A stretch of DNA of 25,525 bases, taken from assembly GCA_015520425.1 (NCBI GenBank), contig WAQC01000019.1, positions 1 to 25,525 on the forward strand, given 5' to 3'. The notes beneath the pieces were generated by a model, which was not told the DNA's origin, did not search any database, and worked only from the letters and a program-made list of their open reading frames with translations. The DNA comes from Candidatus Pelearchaeum sp. (GTDB lineage: Archaea; Thermoproteota; Nitrososphaeria_A; Caldarchaeales; Caldarchaeaceae). Both the position numbers and the translations under genes were made by a program. Below, piece after piece: positions 7,460 to 15,228 of the stretch. The first letter of the stretch is position 1. Each line of letters begins with the position of its first letter.

Positions 7460-8875
7460 AGCTGGCGGCATCATCTCCAAGTTTAGACTCTTCTCCAAAC
7501 CATAAGCAAGCTGGAGGACAGTCTGCTCATCAAAGGGGCGGCCCGCGAGCTGCACCGCCACTGGGAGGTTGTCGCCTGAGAGCCCTGCGGGTATTGTGAT
7601 TGCTGGGACTCCCGTGATATTGTATAGTATTGTAAGGTTTGTGAGCGCTGTGTATATGTCGGTGGTCTCCCCGTCCAGCTTTACCTCGGTCTCGCCTATC
7701 TTCGGCGCTGGTATGGCTGTTGTGGGCGAGATTATGGCGTGGTGCTTGTCTAGGATTCTCAGCAGTTCTTCGCGAATCTCTATGCGGAGACGCTGCGCCT
7801 TGACGTAATCCACTAGGCTCATAGACCTGCCCCGCTCCAGCATTCTGCGCACATCCTCACCATAGTCAGAAGCCCTCTCACGGAGCCACTCATCATGAAA
7901 CGCGGCGGCCTCACCAAGCCTAATCGGCGCCCAGCACCACCTCACCCTATCAGCATAACGGAAATCCAGCTCCACACACTCCACACCAAGCCCCCCAAGC
8001 ACATCAATAACACGTGAGAATGCCCTCGCAACGCTTCTATGTAGGTTATCTAGGTATAGGTTCCTCAGAACGCATAGCTTGTATCCCTTCAGGTTCTTTT
8101 CTAGGCTTGCTGGGTAGTCTGGCAGGTCTGCGAAGACGCTTGCATCATCTCTCTGGTCGTAGCCAGCTATGGCTTTTAGGACTATGGCAGCATCTTCCAC
8201 GCTTCTGGTGATGGGGCCTACGTGGTCTAGGCTCCAGCTCAGGGGGATTACTCCATGTTTGCTCACCCGTCCATAGCTTGGCTTAAGTCCTACAACGCCG
8301 CAGAGGGCTGCGGGTATCCTTATGGAGCCGCTGGTATCCGTCCCAAGCGAGGCCCAGACCATACAAGCAGACACCGAGGCGGCAGAGCCGCCGCTTGAGC
8401 CGCCCGCTATACGCTCCAAATCCCACGGATTACGGACAGCGCCAAAATGCGGGTTTACGCTAGTAACACCAGAGGCAAACTCATGTAAGTTGTTTGTCCC
8501 TACGATTATGGCCCCTGCTTCACGCAGCTTCTCAACAACAGCAGCATCGTACTCAGCTACGTTGTTGCTTAGGATTTTTGAGCCCGCAGTACATTTAACG
8601 CCGCGTATCTGGATTATGTCCTTAACCGATAACGGTATCCCATGGAGACTACTGCGGTAGATGTTATTCTTCAGCTCTCTCTCCAAAACCTCAGCCTGCC
8701 GTATGGCGTCTTCCTCAACGACCGTGATGAACGAGTTTATCTTCATGTCTATTCGCCTGATTCTCTCAAGAGCTTTTGCAACTAGCTCGGTTGGTGTTAT
8801 CTCTTGTGAGCGGATTCTCTCAGATAACTGAGCTATGGATAGCTTGGTTATGTCTTGTGGCAACCCATCCAACAA
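7451..8875 (-). CDS. Amidase-signature family hydrolase (GatA/AtzF-like)
   Basis: The product is 474 residues. The Ser-cisSer-Lys triad of the amidase signature family is complete: K85 in LSVKDI, S161 in GGSSGGS (158-164), and nucleophile S184 in GTDTSGSIRIPA. Members hydrolyse amides or ureido bonds; GatA acts in tRNA amidation, AtzF on allophanate. No GatB or GatC is adjacent and the gene borders the AllFGH-like cluster, so a catabolic amidase is more likely. The start is uncertain: TTG codons at 8875, 8872 and 8863 are in frame, and TTTAAG at 8893-8898 points to a start near 8870. It lies 18 bases downstream of the PhoU gene on the same strand and could be co-transcribed. It converges on the small FdrA-associated gene with a 9-base overlap. 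Confidence 0.88.
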   Translation of the reverse strand: MLDGLPQDITKLSIAQLSERIRSQEITPTELVAKALERIRRIDMKINSFITVVEEDAIRQAEVLERELKNNIYRSSLHGIPLSVKDIIQIRGVKCTAGSKILSNNVAEYDAAVVEKLREAGAIIVGTNNLHEFASGVTSVNPHFGAVRNPWDLERIAGGSSGGSAASVSACMVWASLGTDTSGSIRIPAALCGVVGLKPSYGRVSKHGVIPLSWSLDHVGPITRSVEDAAIVLKAIAGYDQRDDASVFADLPDYPASLEKNLKGYKLCVLRNLYLDNLHRSVARAFSRVIDVLGGLGVECVELDFRYADRVRWCWAPIRLGEAAAFHDEWLRERASDYGEDVRRMLERGRSMSLVDYVKAQRLRIEIREELLRILDKHHAIISPTTAIPAPKIGETEVKLDGETTDIYTALTNLTILYNITGVPAITIPAGLSGDNLPVAVQLAGRPFDEQTVLQLAYGLEKSLNLEMMPPALD

Positions 8876-8893
8876 CAGGGCTTATAGAAGGTC

Positions 8894-9955
8894 TTAAACA
8901 TTTGTCCTAACGAGCATAATCTCTTCATCGGGCGCGAGCATCCTGTTAGCAGCTATGTCCGCTATAGCGACGCAGTGTCCAGCCATCCTACGCATCTCAC
9001 GCACAATCATCATAAGCGTAACAGCCTTATCCACATCACTGACGCTCTGCAACGTTCTAACATTAATGGACTCCTCAAGCCCCTTCACCTCCACCATCAT
9101 ATCAGTAACATGCAACACTTTGTTGAAGTTCTTCTCTAGGAAGGATTCAACCGCTAGAGACTGCATACGGTATACCTGCTCCGAGAGCATCTCTATTAGG
9201 CGCAGCATGTCTGTGTCTTCTATCTTTCTGCCATAACGGTTGAAGTGTCTCGCCACGTACATTGCGTGGTAGATGAGGCGGCTTAGGTCGCGGGCGAATA
9301 CAGCGTATGTGAGTAGTTCGCGTGTGTTGCTTACGCCGCTGCGGTATGCTGTCTCTGGGTTCATGCTGCACTGCGCGATATGCCTTATGATGCTCCTGTA
9401 TATCCTCAATACCTCTGGCTCGCGGCTCACAACCTCTGCGGCGGCCTCCACATTCCCCTCAACAAGAGCCTTAACAGCATCACGGTGTATCGTGAGCGCA
9501 ACATTATGTAAGCTGGTTATCATATCATCAAGCTTCTTCTCTTCCTGCTGCTCAGACACTATGAAGACAACAGTCCTATCATCCTCCCGCGCAATATCTA
9601 TACCAGGGAGGTCCATACGCACCTCTCTGAGCTGTCTCTTTCTGTCAGCTGCTAGTGGTTCTGATGACCTTACGACTATCTCGTCTGCTCCCTGCATGTA
9701 GTATGTCCAGATGGCGTATCTTACTGAGCGCATGTTACCGAGCTTGTCAAGGTCTATCTCCACTCTCCTCCTCTTCCCTATCACATCGCGCGCAACTATC
9801 TTCAACGCAGCACCATCCTCAGACATGAAGAGCTTAGAGCCCTTCCGAAGCCTCTGCTTCAAAACCCACCAACGCGGCAACGTTATAGTATAGCTCCCAC
9901 CCTTAATCGCCTGCAAGTTCCGAACACTCGGCCTAGATGGCACCGACTTACCCAC
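8894..9955 (-). CDS. AbrB-PhoU fusion regulator
   Basis: The product is 353 residues. Residues about 10-60 form a SpoVT/AbrB-type DNA-binding domain (AIKGGSYTITLPRWW, then a KGSKLFM strand). Residues about 135-340 are two PhoU-like helical repeats. This AbrB-PhoU layout is typical of archaeal phosphate-related regulators, though no pst transporter lies nearby. The GTG at 9955 is supported by a strong Shine-Dalgarno-like GGGAGG 5 bases upstream and a TATA-like TTAATTAT at 9988-9995, giving a leader of roughly 10 bases. Target genes are unknown; the adjacent amidase or the divergent R2-like gene are possible. Confidence 0.87.
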   Translation of the reverse strand: MGKSVPSRPSVRNLQAIKGGSYTITLPRWWVLKQRLRKGSKLFMSEDGAALKIVARDVIGKRRRVEIDLDKLGNMRSVRYAIWTYYMQGADEIVVRSSEPLAADRKRQLREVRMDLPGIDIAREDDRTVVFIVSEQQEEKKLDDMITSLHNVALTIHRDAVKALVEGNVEAAAEVVSREPEVLRIYRSIIRHIAQCSMNPETAYRSGVSNTRELLTYAVFARDLSRLIYHAMYVARHFNRYGRKIEDTDMLRLIEMLSEQVYRMQSLAVESFLEKNFNKVLHVTDMMVEVKGLEESINVRTLQSVSDVDKAVTLMMIVREMRRMAGHCVAIADIAANRMLAPDEEIMLVRTNV

Positions 9956-9987
9956 AGCGTCCTCCCAAACGAATACCCCTAAACGAG

Positions 9988-9995
9988 ATAATTAA
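9988..9995 (-). promoter_or_regulatory. TATA-like box for the AbrB-PhoU gene
   Basis: TTAATTAT on the minus strand lies about 36 bases before the GTG at 9955. A purine-rich GGGAGG follows just before the start, so this gene seems to have a short leader with a ribosome binding site, unlike its leaderless neighbours. Confidence 0.5.
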
Positions 9996-10204
9996 GCCTA
10001 GAACCAGGTAGCGGATTATCAAATTATATTTTTAAATCGTTATTTATAAAGTAAATCTATAAAAATTATACAAAAACGCTAAGAAAACTCCGCAAAAGAT
10101 AGGGATAAGGAAGTATGTACGCATTTCTATTTGTTGTTTGTTGTTAATTATATAATTAGCAAACCATATGTATAGATTAACTCAAAACAATACATACCGA
10201 ATAA
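9996..10204. other. AT-rich intergenic region with a palindrome
   Basis: About 210 bases with no gene, visibly richer in A and T than the flanking coding sequence. It holds a perfect 14-base palindrome TAATTATATAATTA at 10145-10158, directly after a TTGTTG-rich run (10129-10144), and a TTATTTATAAAG stretch near 10038-10050. It separates the divergent AbrB-PhoU and R2-like genes. The palindrome is a possible operator; nothing else is recognised. Confidence 0.5.
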
Positions 10205-10212
10205 AATTTATG
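10205..10212 (+). promoter_or_regulatory. TATA box for the R2-like gene
   Basis: AATTTATG is centred about 29 bases before the ATG at 10238, consistent with a nearly leaderless mRNA. Confidence 0.5.
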
Positions 10213-10237
10213 TACATCTGTAGAGGACGATAGAATC

Positions 10238-11233
10238 ATGCAAATAGACCGAGAGGGTTCGGCTCCAAACATATTCCCTGGCAACTGGGATGTAGTTACT
10301 CAGGAGCTGTTGAAGACCTATGAGGCTTGGTTTAAGCAGAACTGGGGGCCTGTTGAGCTTCCTTGGGACGAGCTGGACAGGAAGAACTTTGACGACAGCG
10401 AGGCTGTGGCGCAGGCTTACTGGATGGCCAAGCTAGCGCTCTTTGAGAAGTCTGGTATAGGCGCTTTTAGCCTCGCCACGCTGCAGGCGGCGCGCTACAA
10501 CATGGAGGACCCGACCAAGAAGTTCCTCGCGGGAGTAACGTATGACGAGTGTAGGCATGACGAGATATGCCGCCGCGCCTGTAATAGGCTCTGCCCAGGC
10601 TTCCCATACAAGTTCAAGCCTAAGAACACCCTTGAGGAGAAGGCTCTCAGGAACATCCAAGTGCTATACGATAATGGACGCCGATACTGGAGCGCCTTTG
10701 AGCAGGTATGGCAGAAGTATCCGCTTGAGCTGATATTCTCAAGCTTCTTCTTCGCCGAGATAGGTGCGCAGCTAATCTTCAAGCAGGTTGCGGACAAGTC
10801 GCGGCTCTCAGTCTATAGGCAGGCGTTCTCCAACATAACGAAGGACGAGTCGCGGCACTTGGCTGGGACTTTGGCGCTTCTTGAGAGGCTGGCTAGTGAT
10901 ATGCCGAAGGAGCAGAAGCTCATGATAACACGCCAGATGAAGCATGGCTTCATCTACCTCTCGCCGTTGCTATACCGCCCCATGCATGAGTTCTGGCGAC
11001 TTCCAGACGACTTCTACGAGTGGGACAGGAAGTTGGAGGAGATAGCCGCCGACGCTGGTCTTGGGGTTCCCACGCTTGAGGAGAAGAGCGAGAAATGGTA
11101 CCAAGCTATACAGCTGCATAGGAAGAAGCTTGAAGACCTAGGTGTTCCAGTGCCAGCAATCAAAGAGGTAGGCGTTGACGGCGTTGAGATATCCGTGAAG
11201 AAGGGCGATAACATCGTAGCCACACCCCTATAA
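10238..11233 (+). CDS. R2-like (ferritin-superfamily) diiron protein
   Basis: The product is 331 residues. Six carboxylate/His ligands fit a four-helix diiron or Mn/Fe site: E70, E104 and H107 (DECRH), E174 (FAEIGAQ), E204 and H207 (DESRH). The spacings 34-70-30 are close to those of R2-like ligand-binding oxidases (R2lox; E68, E101, H104, E167, E202, H205 in the mycobacterial protein). The R2lox ether-crosslink pair (Val three after the first Glu, Tyr five before the third) is not seen: the equivalent positions are G73 and S169. It is also not an obvious NrdB, since no NrdA or other reductase gene is near. It is probably an oxidase, oxygenase or N-oxygenase of unknown substrate. It appears monocistronic, with its own TATA box. 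Confidence 0.8.
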   Translation: MQIDREGSAPNIFPGNWDVVTQELLKTYEAWFKQNWGPVELPWDELDRKNFDDSEAVAQAYWMAKLALFEKSGIGAFSLATLQAARYNMEDPTKKFLAGVTYDECRHDEICRRACNRLCPGFPYKFKPKNTLEEKALRNIQVLYDNGRRYWSAFEQVWQKYPLELIFSSFFFAEIGAQLIFKQVADKSRLSVYRQAFSNITKDESRHLAGTLALLERLASDMPKEQKLMITRQMKHGFIYLSPLLYRPMHEFWRLPDDFYEWDRKLEEIAADAGLGVPTLEEKSEKWYQAIQLHRKKLEDLGVPVPAIKEVGVDGVEISVKKGDNIVATPL

Positions 11234-11336
11234 GCCATTATAATTCAGTATTTTTCAAATATCCGAAAATATTTTGGTATCATGGTCAAGAAAGATTTAC
11301 GTCCAAAAATTCGTACAAAGAAAGTCATTTTATAAC

Positions 11337-11345
11337 TTATATTAT
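11337..11345 (+). promoter_or_regulatory. TATA box for the second CBS gene
   Basis: CTTATATTA is centred about 29 bases before the ATG at 11370. This selects that ATG over the earlier in-frame start at 11274, whose predicted N-terminus (basic and aromatic) does not resemble a CBS protein. Confidence 0.6.
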
Positions 11346-11369
11346 ACAGCTAGGCATCATATTTTTGGT

Positions 11370-11786
11370 ATGGTATTGCTTAATCTTCCCCGCTATTTAC
11401 GCGAGATTATGTCATCGCCAGTTATTTGTGTTGATGAGAGCTCTCCTGTTGGTGAGGCTCTTCAGGTTATGAATGAGCATAATATTGGTTCTGTTGTGGT
11501 TTTGCGGAATGGTGTGCCTGTTGGTATGCTGACTGAGCGCGACATACTTAGAGGGCTGGTAATCTATAAGGGCTTGCCAGAGCTTAATGTGGGTAAGCTT
11601 ATGTCAAGCCCCCTAATAACCTGCTCACCCGAAACACCCATACCCAAGGCATTTGCGCTAATGCATGAGCACCATATAAGACGTCTTCCAGTAATGGATG
11701 GAAATAAGCTGGTGGGCATAGTAACCGAGAGGGATATAATATACTGGATGCTTAAGCTTGTAGGCTATAGTGAGAGACGGCATTAG
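11370..11786 (+). CDS. CBS-domain pair protein
   Basis: The product is 138 residues, essentially just two CBS motifs: VGMLTERDIL at about 51-60 and VGIVTERDII at about 115-124, each preceded by an IMSSP or LMSSP stretch typical of stand-alone archaeal CBS proteins. Such proteins bind ATP, AMP or related nucleotides and regulate other proteins. It lacks the zinc module of the CBS protein at 1926-2504. The gene ends 4 bases inside the convergent M24 peptidase gene. Confidence 0.88.
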   Translation: MVLLNLPRYLREIMSSPVICVDESSPVGEALQVMNEHNIGSVVVLRNGVPVGMLTERDILRGLVIYKGLPELNVGKLMSSPLITCSPETPIPKAFALMHEHHIRRLPVMDGNKLVGIVTERDIIYWMLKLVGYSERRH

Positions 11787-12994
11787 GGCTCCAGCTCATA
11801 TCTATGTTGTGCTAGTATTGTTGGCTTAGTGCCACTTATCAGGACTACGTCTTCCAGCCTAACGCCTCCTATCTCAGGATAGTAAAGCCCAGGCTCTACC
11901 GTTGCTATCATGTTCTTCTCTAGTTTTTGCTTCTCGTTGAGGGTTAGGTATGGTTCTTCGCCTATTGTGAGCCCTATTCCGTGGCCTAGGCTGTGTATGA
12001 ATCCTCTTGTCTCTGCTTCGCGGTTTCCTTGGTAGAGGTCAAGTATGGTGAGCCTCCCACGTGATTTGAAGAGCCTGCACGCTGCTTGCATGGGCTCCAT
12101 ACATGGCGCGCCTTCGCGTATAGCGTCCATAGCCTCATTATGAGCCGCCAGAACATCCTCAAACATCGTGAGGAGCTCCCTTGATGGTTTTCCAACCGCG
12201 TATGTGCGTGTGAAGTCAAACCAGTAGCCTGTGCTGTCTTGTGGGAAGATGTCAAAGACTATCGGCTCCCCCTCGCGTATTGGCTCGTGCTCAACCCCCT
12301 TCTCGTGGGGGTCTGCCGAGGATGGGCCAACAGCGAAAATGTGATCTTCTGGGAGGGATAGCCCCTCTTCGGCGCACCATACGCGGATGAGCCGCTTAAC
12401 CCAGCCTATCCTGACAACCTCACCTCCATACGTCGCTACCCCCTCGCGAATCTCCAAGTTGCGCAGAAACTCCTCCAAGCGTCTAACAACGTTTAGCGTC
12501 TTCTCACCAGCGCGTTTTATAGCGTCAATCTCCCAGTCGTCCTTTGTTCTCCGCGCTATGTCAAGTATTGTGGGCCGTTCTTCTCCGACTAGAGCTATAC
12601 GCTTCCTGCGTAGGTCGTTGAACACGCTTATGACGCTGCTCGCCTCGTTTCTACCGTATAGGGCTACCCTACCCCTCACGCGGCTCTCCCTGATAATCCT
12701 AGCCAGAAGCTCCACGAAGGCCTTACGTCTTCCATGACGTTTAACCAGCTCAGGATACCCATAGTCGTTGTACGTCTTCACGTTCTTCACAATACCCTTC
12801 CTGGCGCTTCCCACATCAAGGGCGCTCACAACAAGCAGAGGCTCATCACCGCGCTTCTTCAGATAAACACCCCCGCGCGGCAGCTCACAGCGGGTTAGAT
12901 AAGCCAGCTCAGGATTCCCTAGCGTAGAGTCGCCGTAGCAGAGAAGAGCAGCTATACCACGCTTCCTCATCAAAGAATCAAGCTCGCCAATCAT
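11783..12994 (-). CDS. M24-family metallopeptidase (Xaa-Pro aminopeptidase/prolidase-like)
   Basis: The product is 403 residues. The N-terminal creatinase-type domain covers about 1-150 and the pita-bread catalytic domain about 155-403. All five metal ligands of the family are visible: D248 (VFDIF), D260 (WFDFTRT), H338 (HSLGHGIGL), E367 (TVEPGLY) and E381 (RLEDV). It should remove N-terminal residues from X-Pro peptides or cleave X-Pro dipeptides in the cytoplasm, although creatinase-like members exist. Its ATG at 12994 overlaps the HEPN stop by 4 bases, so it is the third gene of an MNT-HEPN-peptidase operon. Confidence 0.9.
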   Translation of the reverse strand: MIGELDSLMRKRGIAALLCYGDSTLGNPELAYLTRCELPRGGVYLKKRGDEPLLVVSALDVGSARKGIVKNVKTYNDYGYPELVKRHGRRKAFVELLARIIRESRVRGRVALYGRNEASSVISVFNDLRRKRIALVGEERPTILDIARRTKDDWEIDAIKRAGEKTLNVVRRLEEFLRNLEIREGVATYGGEVVRIGWVKRLIRVWCAEEGLSLPEDHIFAVGPSSADPHEKGVEHEPIREGEPIVFDIFPQDSTGYWFDFTRTYAVGKPSRELLTMFEDVLAAHNEAMDAIREGAPCMEPMQAACRLFKSRGRLTILDLYQGNREAETRGFIHSLGHGIGLTIGEEPYLTLNEKQKLEKNMIATVEPGLYYPEIGGVRLEDVVLISGTKPTILAQHRYELEP

Positions 12995-13410
12995 ATCTCC
13001 TCAAGTAAGGAACGACAAGCACTATATACCTGCTGGGCTATATTCAGCGCGTCCTCGGCGTCAAAACGTGTATAAAGCTCCTCTGGCGGTGTTCCTGTTT
13101 CCTCGTCTCCATACATACTAAGCTCTCTTTCGCGTCTAAGTCTCCTTGAGTATGAAGCCAGAATATCTATGCGTTCTCTAAAGTTCTCTGGGAATCTCAT
13201 CCTCTCGCGGCGTAGGGCTGGGCCTACATCATGCCATTTGGGCGGTTCTATACCAACTATGCGTAAAGCTGCTTTGAGGCTTAGCTCTACCGCTTCTTGA
13301 CACTGCCTCACGGCGTATGCATAATTGCCGCGTTGTATAGCCTCGCTTGCATGTATTAATCGTTCCTCAGCCTGCCTCAGATATGAGCGCGCCATATCAA
13401 GGTTATTCAA
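12991..13410 (-). CDS. HEPN-domain protein
   Basis: The product is 139 residues, all helical. It contains the HEPN pattern NYAYAVRQCQEAVELSLKA (about 29-47), then PPKWHDVGPAL (56-66), where H60 is the family-conserved His after helix two. HEPN proteins pair with MNT nucleotidyltransferases; many are RNase toxins with an R-x4-6-H motif. Here the only two His residues (H20, H60) do not have an Arg at that spacing, so RNase activity of the usual type is doubtful. The gene starts 8 bases inside the MNT gene and ends overlapping the peptidase gene. Confidence 0.87.
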   Translation of the reverse strand: MNNLDMARSYLRQAEERLIHASEAIQRGNYAYAVRQCQEAVELSLKAALRIVGIEPPKWHDVGPALRRERMRFPENFRERIDILASYSRRLRRERELSMYGDEETGTPPEELYTRFDAEDALNIAQQVYSACRSLLEEI

Positions 13411-13894
13411 TCTCTATAACCTCTCCAAACCTATAGTCTGGCTTCAAATTCCAATACCAGCGCTTACCCACATACACGCGGCGAGCGCCAAGTTCCCGCA
13501 GCCTCTCACCGAGCCTGTCCAAGACCTTTCTGAAGAAATCCCCCTTATCATAGAGTATTTTTGCATCTTCAACCATGTCAAGGTAGAGCGGTCTTATTCT
13601 GCGAGCCTCTTCTGGGGTAAGTAGTATAGGCGAGAAGTCGGTGTATATTCTCTTACTCCAGAGCTCGTCTAGGAGCACGTGCACCGACTGCTCTGCTTGC
13701 ATGAATAGCTCCTGTCTCTTTAGCCTGCTTGATGGCAGACCCTCAATAATTACGAGCAGGTCTATGTCGCTGTCATCTCTTGCGTCTCCCCTAGCTACGC
13801 TGCCGTAGACGATGAGAGATATTAGGCGCTCACCAAAGAAATCTTTGAGAGCCTTAAGGAGCGTGTTGAGTAGTTCTTCGTATTCCTGCCGCAA
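13403..13894 (-). CDS. MNT-type minimal nucleotidyltransferase
   Basis: The product is 163 residues from a TTG at 13894. The nucleotidyltransferase motif GSVARGDARDDSDIDLLV begins at G31; metal ligands D43 and D45 are present in the GS-x3-GD-x3-DSDxD arrangement. With the following HEPN gene (8-base overlap) it forms a MNT-HEPN pair. In characterised pairs the MNT protein adds nucleotides (AMP) to the HEPN toxin to silence it. The protein is longer than the shortest MNT antitoxins (about 100 residues), with a C-terminal region of about 60 residues that may contact HEPN. A TATA-like CTTTTAAC at about 13922-13929 suggests an almost leaderless transcript. Confidence 0.87.
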   Translation of the reverse strand: MRQEYEELLNTLLKALKDFFGERLISLIVYGSVARGDARDDSDIDLLVIIEGLPSSRLKRQELFMQAEQSVHVLLDELWSKRIYTDFSPILLTPEEARRIRPLYLDMVEDAKILYDKGDFFRKVLDRLGERLRELGARRVYVGKRWYWNLKPDYRFGEVIEIE

Positions 13895-13921
13895 TCCCCT
13901 AATAGCTGTGGAGCAGCCTTG

Positions 13922-13952
13922 GTTAAAAGGTCTCCCTCTTCAAGCTTTTAAG
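13922..13952. promoter_or_regulatory. Divergent promoters for the MNT operon and nadE
   Basis: On the minus strand TTTTAA (13923-13928) lies about 31 bases before the MNT start at 13894. On the plus strand CTTTTAAG (13945-13952) is centred 28 bases before the nadE ATG at 13977. Confidence 0.5.
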
Positions 13953-13976
13953 ACTCTTGGTCTTTTGTGGGTTGGT

Positions 13977-14792
13977 ATGGCGAGTGTGGTGGAGCTTAGG
14001 GAGAAGCTGTTGGCGATTGATTATGAGCGTGCTGCTGGGGCTATAGAGGCGTTTATCGCTGAGAAGGTTAGTGAGAGTGGTGCGCGTGGTGTTGTTATTG
14101 GACTTAGCGGCGGCGTTGACTCGTCGGTTACAGCCACTCTATGCGTCCGCGCCCTCGGTAGTGAGCGTGTATTGGGCCTGGTCATGCCGACAGGCTTCAC
14201 ACCAAAACAAGACGTTGAGGACGCTGAGTGGCTCGCCAACTGGCTTGGAATTAGATGGCGTAAGATAATGATAGACCCGATAGTTGAGACCTTCGCCGCG
14301 CAGATGGGGAGGAATGCTCAGAGTCCAGAGCTTAAGATACCTTTTGCGAATCTCCGCGCCCGTATAAGGATGGCGCTGTTGTATTTCCACGCTAATGAGG
14401 AGAATCTAATCGTGGTTGGTACTGGTGATAGGAGTGAGGCGCTCATAGGCTATTACACGAAATACGGCGATGGGGGCGTTGACCTTCTCCCGATAGGTGG
14501 CTTGTATAAGTCTCAGGTTAGGCGGCTGGCTGTTCATCTTGGGATTCCAGAGAGGATAGCGTTTAAGCCCAGTAGCCCGCAGCTCTATCCTGGCCATAGA
14601 GCCGTTGATGAGATTCCGCTGGACTATGATATACTGGATGTTGTTCTTGCGTTGTTGTTTGATGAGCGCCGCGATATAGATGAGGTGAGCCGCGAGGCTG
14701 GAGTGCCCCGCAAGGTGGTTGAGCGCGTCCTAGAGATGCATAACAGGTCCCAGCATAAGCGGAGCATGCCCCCTATAGCGCCCATCTCCTAA
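13977..14792 (+). CDS. nadE: NH3-dependent NAD+ synthetase
   Basis: The product is 271 residues from the ATG at 13977. The ATP-pyrophosphatase P-loop GLSGGVDSSV (about 42-51) is followed by the adenylation-domain features ELKIPFANLRARIRMALLY and GTGDRSEALIGYYTKYGDGG, which are diagnostic for NAD synthetase. It amidates deamido-NAD (NaAD) with ammonia and ATP. There is no N-terminal glutaminase domain, so the enzyme depends on free ammonia or a partner. The longer reading frame from 13812 runs across the MNT gene and its promoter and is rejected; the TATA box at 13945-13952 supports 13977. Length matches archaeal NadE. Confidence 0.93.
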   Translation: MASVVELREKLLAIDYERAAGAIEAFIAEKVSESGARGVVIGLSGGVDSSVTATLCVRALGSERVLGLVMPTGFTPKQDVEDAEWLANWLGIRWRKIMIDPIVETFAAQMGRNAQSPELKIPFANLRARIRMALLYFHANEENLIVVGTGDRSEALIGYYTKYGDGGVDLLPIGGLYKSQVRRLAVHLGIPERIAFKPSSPQLYPGHRAVDEIPLDYDILDVVLALLFDERRDIDEVSREAGVPRKVVERVLEMHNRSQHKRSMPPIAPIS

Positions 14793-14801
14793 GCATCTCC
14801 C

Positions 14802-14808
14802 TATATAT
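14802..14808 (+). promoter_or_regulatory. TATA box for the zinc ribbon gene
   Basis: TATATAT is centred 28 bases before the ATG at 14833, matching a leaderless start only 40 bases after the nadE stop. Confidence 0.55.
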
Positions 14809-14832
14809 CAGGCTGACATCAGGTTCTAAGGC

Positions 14833-15207
14833 ATGCCAGAAGGTACGGAGGACTATATCAAGCGAATGTCTGACGCCCTCCGTTCAGGGGCTAGGATGCT
14901 CTCTGAGACCTGCCCCGTATGCAGTAGCCCGCTCTTCAGCCTAAGTGGTGAGCTCTGGTGCCTAAAATGCAACCGCCGCGTGGTGAGGGTTCGGGAGGAG
15001 ACAGAAGCCACAGCAGCAACAGCCCCCTACATACTCTCAAGCCTCAACAACACCCTAACAGCCAAAATAGAGGAGCTCAACATCCTACTACAACGCGAAG
15101 TAGACCCTGAGAAGATTCACAAGCTAACACAAACACTTGACAGCCTCCTTAGGGTTCTCCGCGAGAGCCGCCGCCTAGAGGCTGAGAGCCGAAAACAGGA
15201 GCAGTAG
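14833..15207 (+). CDS. Autoantigen p27 / SSSCA1-type zinc ribbon protein
   Basis: The product is 124 residues. A zinc ribbon with C27, C30 (CPVC), C43 and C46 (CLKC) follows a helical N-terminus (MSDALRSGARMLSETCPVC). The C-terminal half, about 65-124, is a predicted coiled coil rich in Leu, Glu and Arg. This is the archaeal relative of the Sjogren syndrome/scleroderma autoantigen 1 family (UPF0148), whose role in archaea is unknown. It is the last gene before the putative replication origin. A 7-bp hairpin directly follows its stop. Confidence 0.82.
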   Translation: MPEGTEDYIKRMSDALRSGARMLSETCPVCSSPLFSLSGELWCLKCNRRVVRVREETEATAATAPYILSSLNNTLTAKIEELNILLQREVDPEKIHKLTQTLDSLLRVLRESRRLEAESRKQEQ

Positions 15208-15208
15208 C

Positions 15209-15228
15209 TTCACAACTGTCTTTGTGAA
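15209..15228. terminator. Hairpin after the zinc ribbon gene
   Basis: The inverted repeat TTCACAA / TTGTGAA has a 7-bp stem and a 6-base loop. It begins one base after the stop at 15207 and is followed by a T-containing TATTCTTTACAG. Archaeal termination relies mostly on T-runs, so this is only a candidate. Confidence 0.3.

Noticed and set aside
11257..11274. AAATAT/ATATTT inverted repeat after the R2-like gene
   Set aside because: Only a 6-bp A/T stem without a following T-run; too weak to call a terminator.
13812..13976. N-terminal extension of NAD synthetase
   Set aside because: It overlaps the divergent MNT gene and both promoters; the extension does not resemble NadE and the TATA spacing favours the ATG at 13977.
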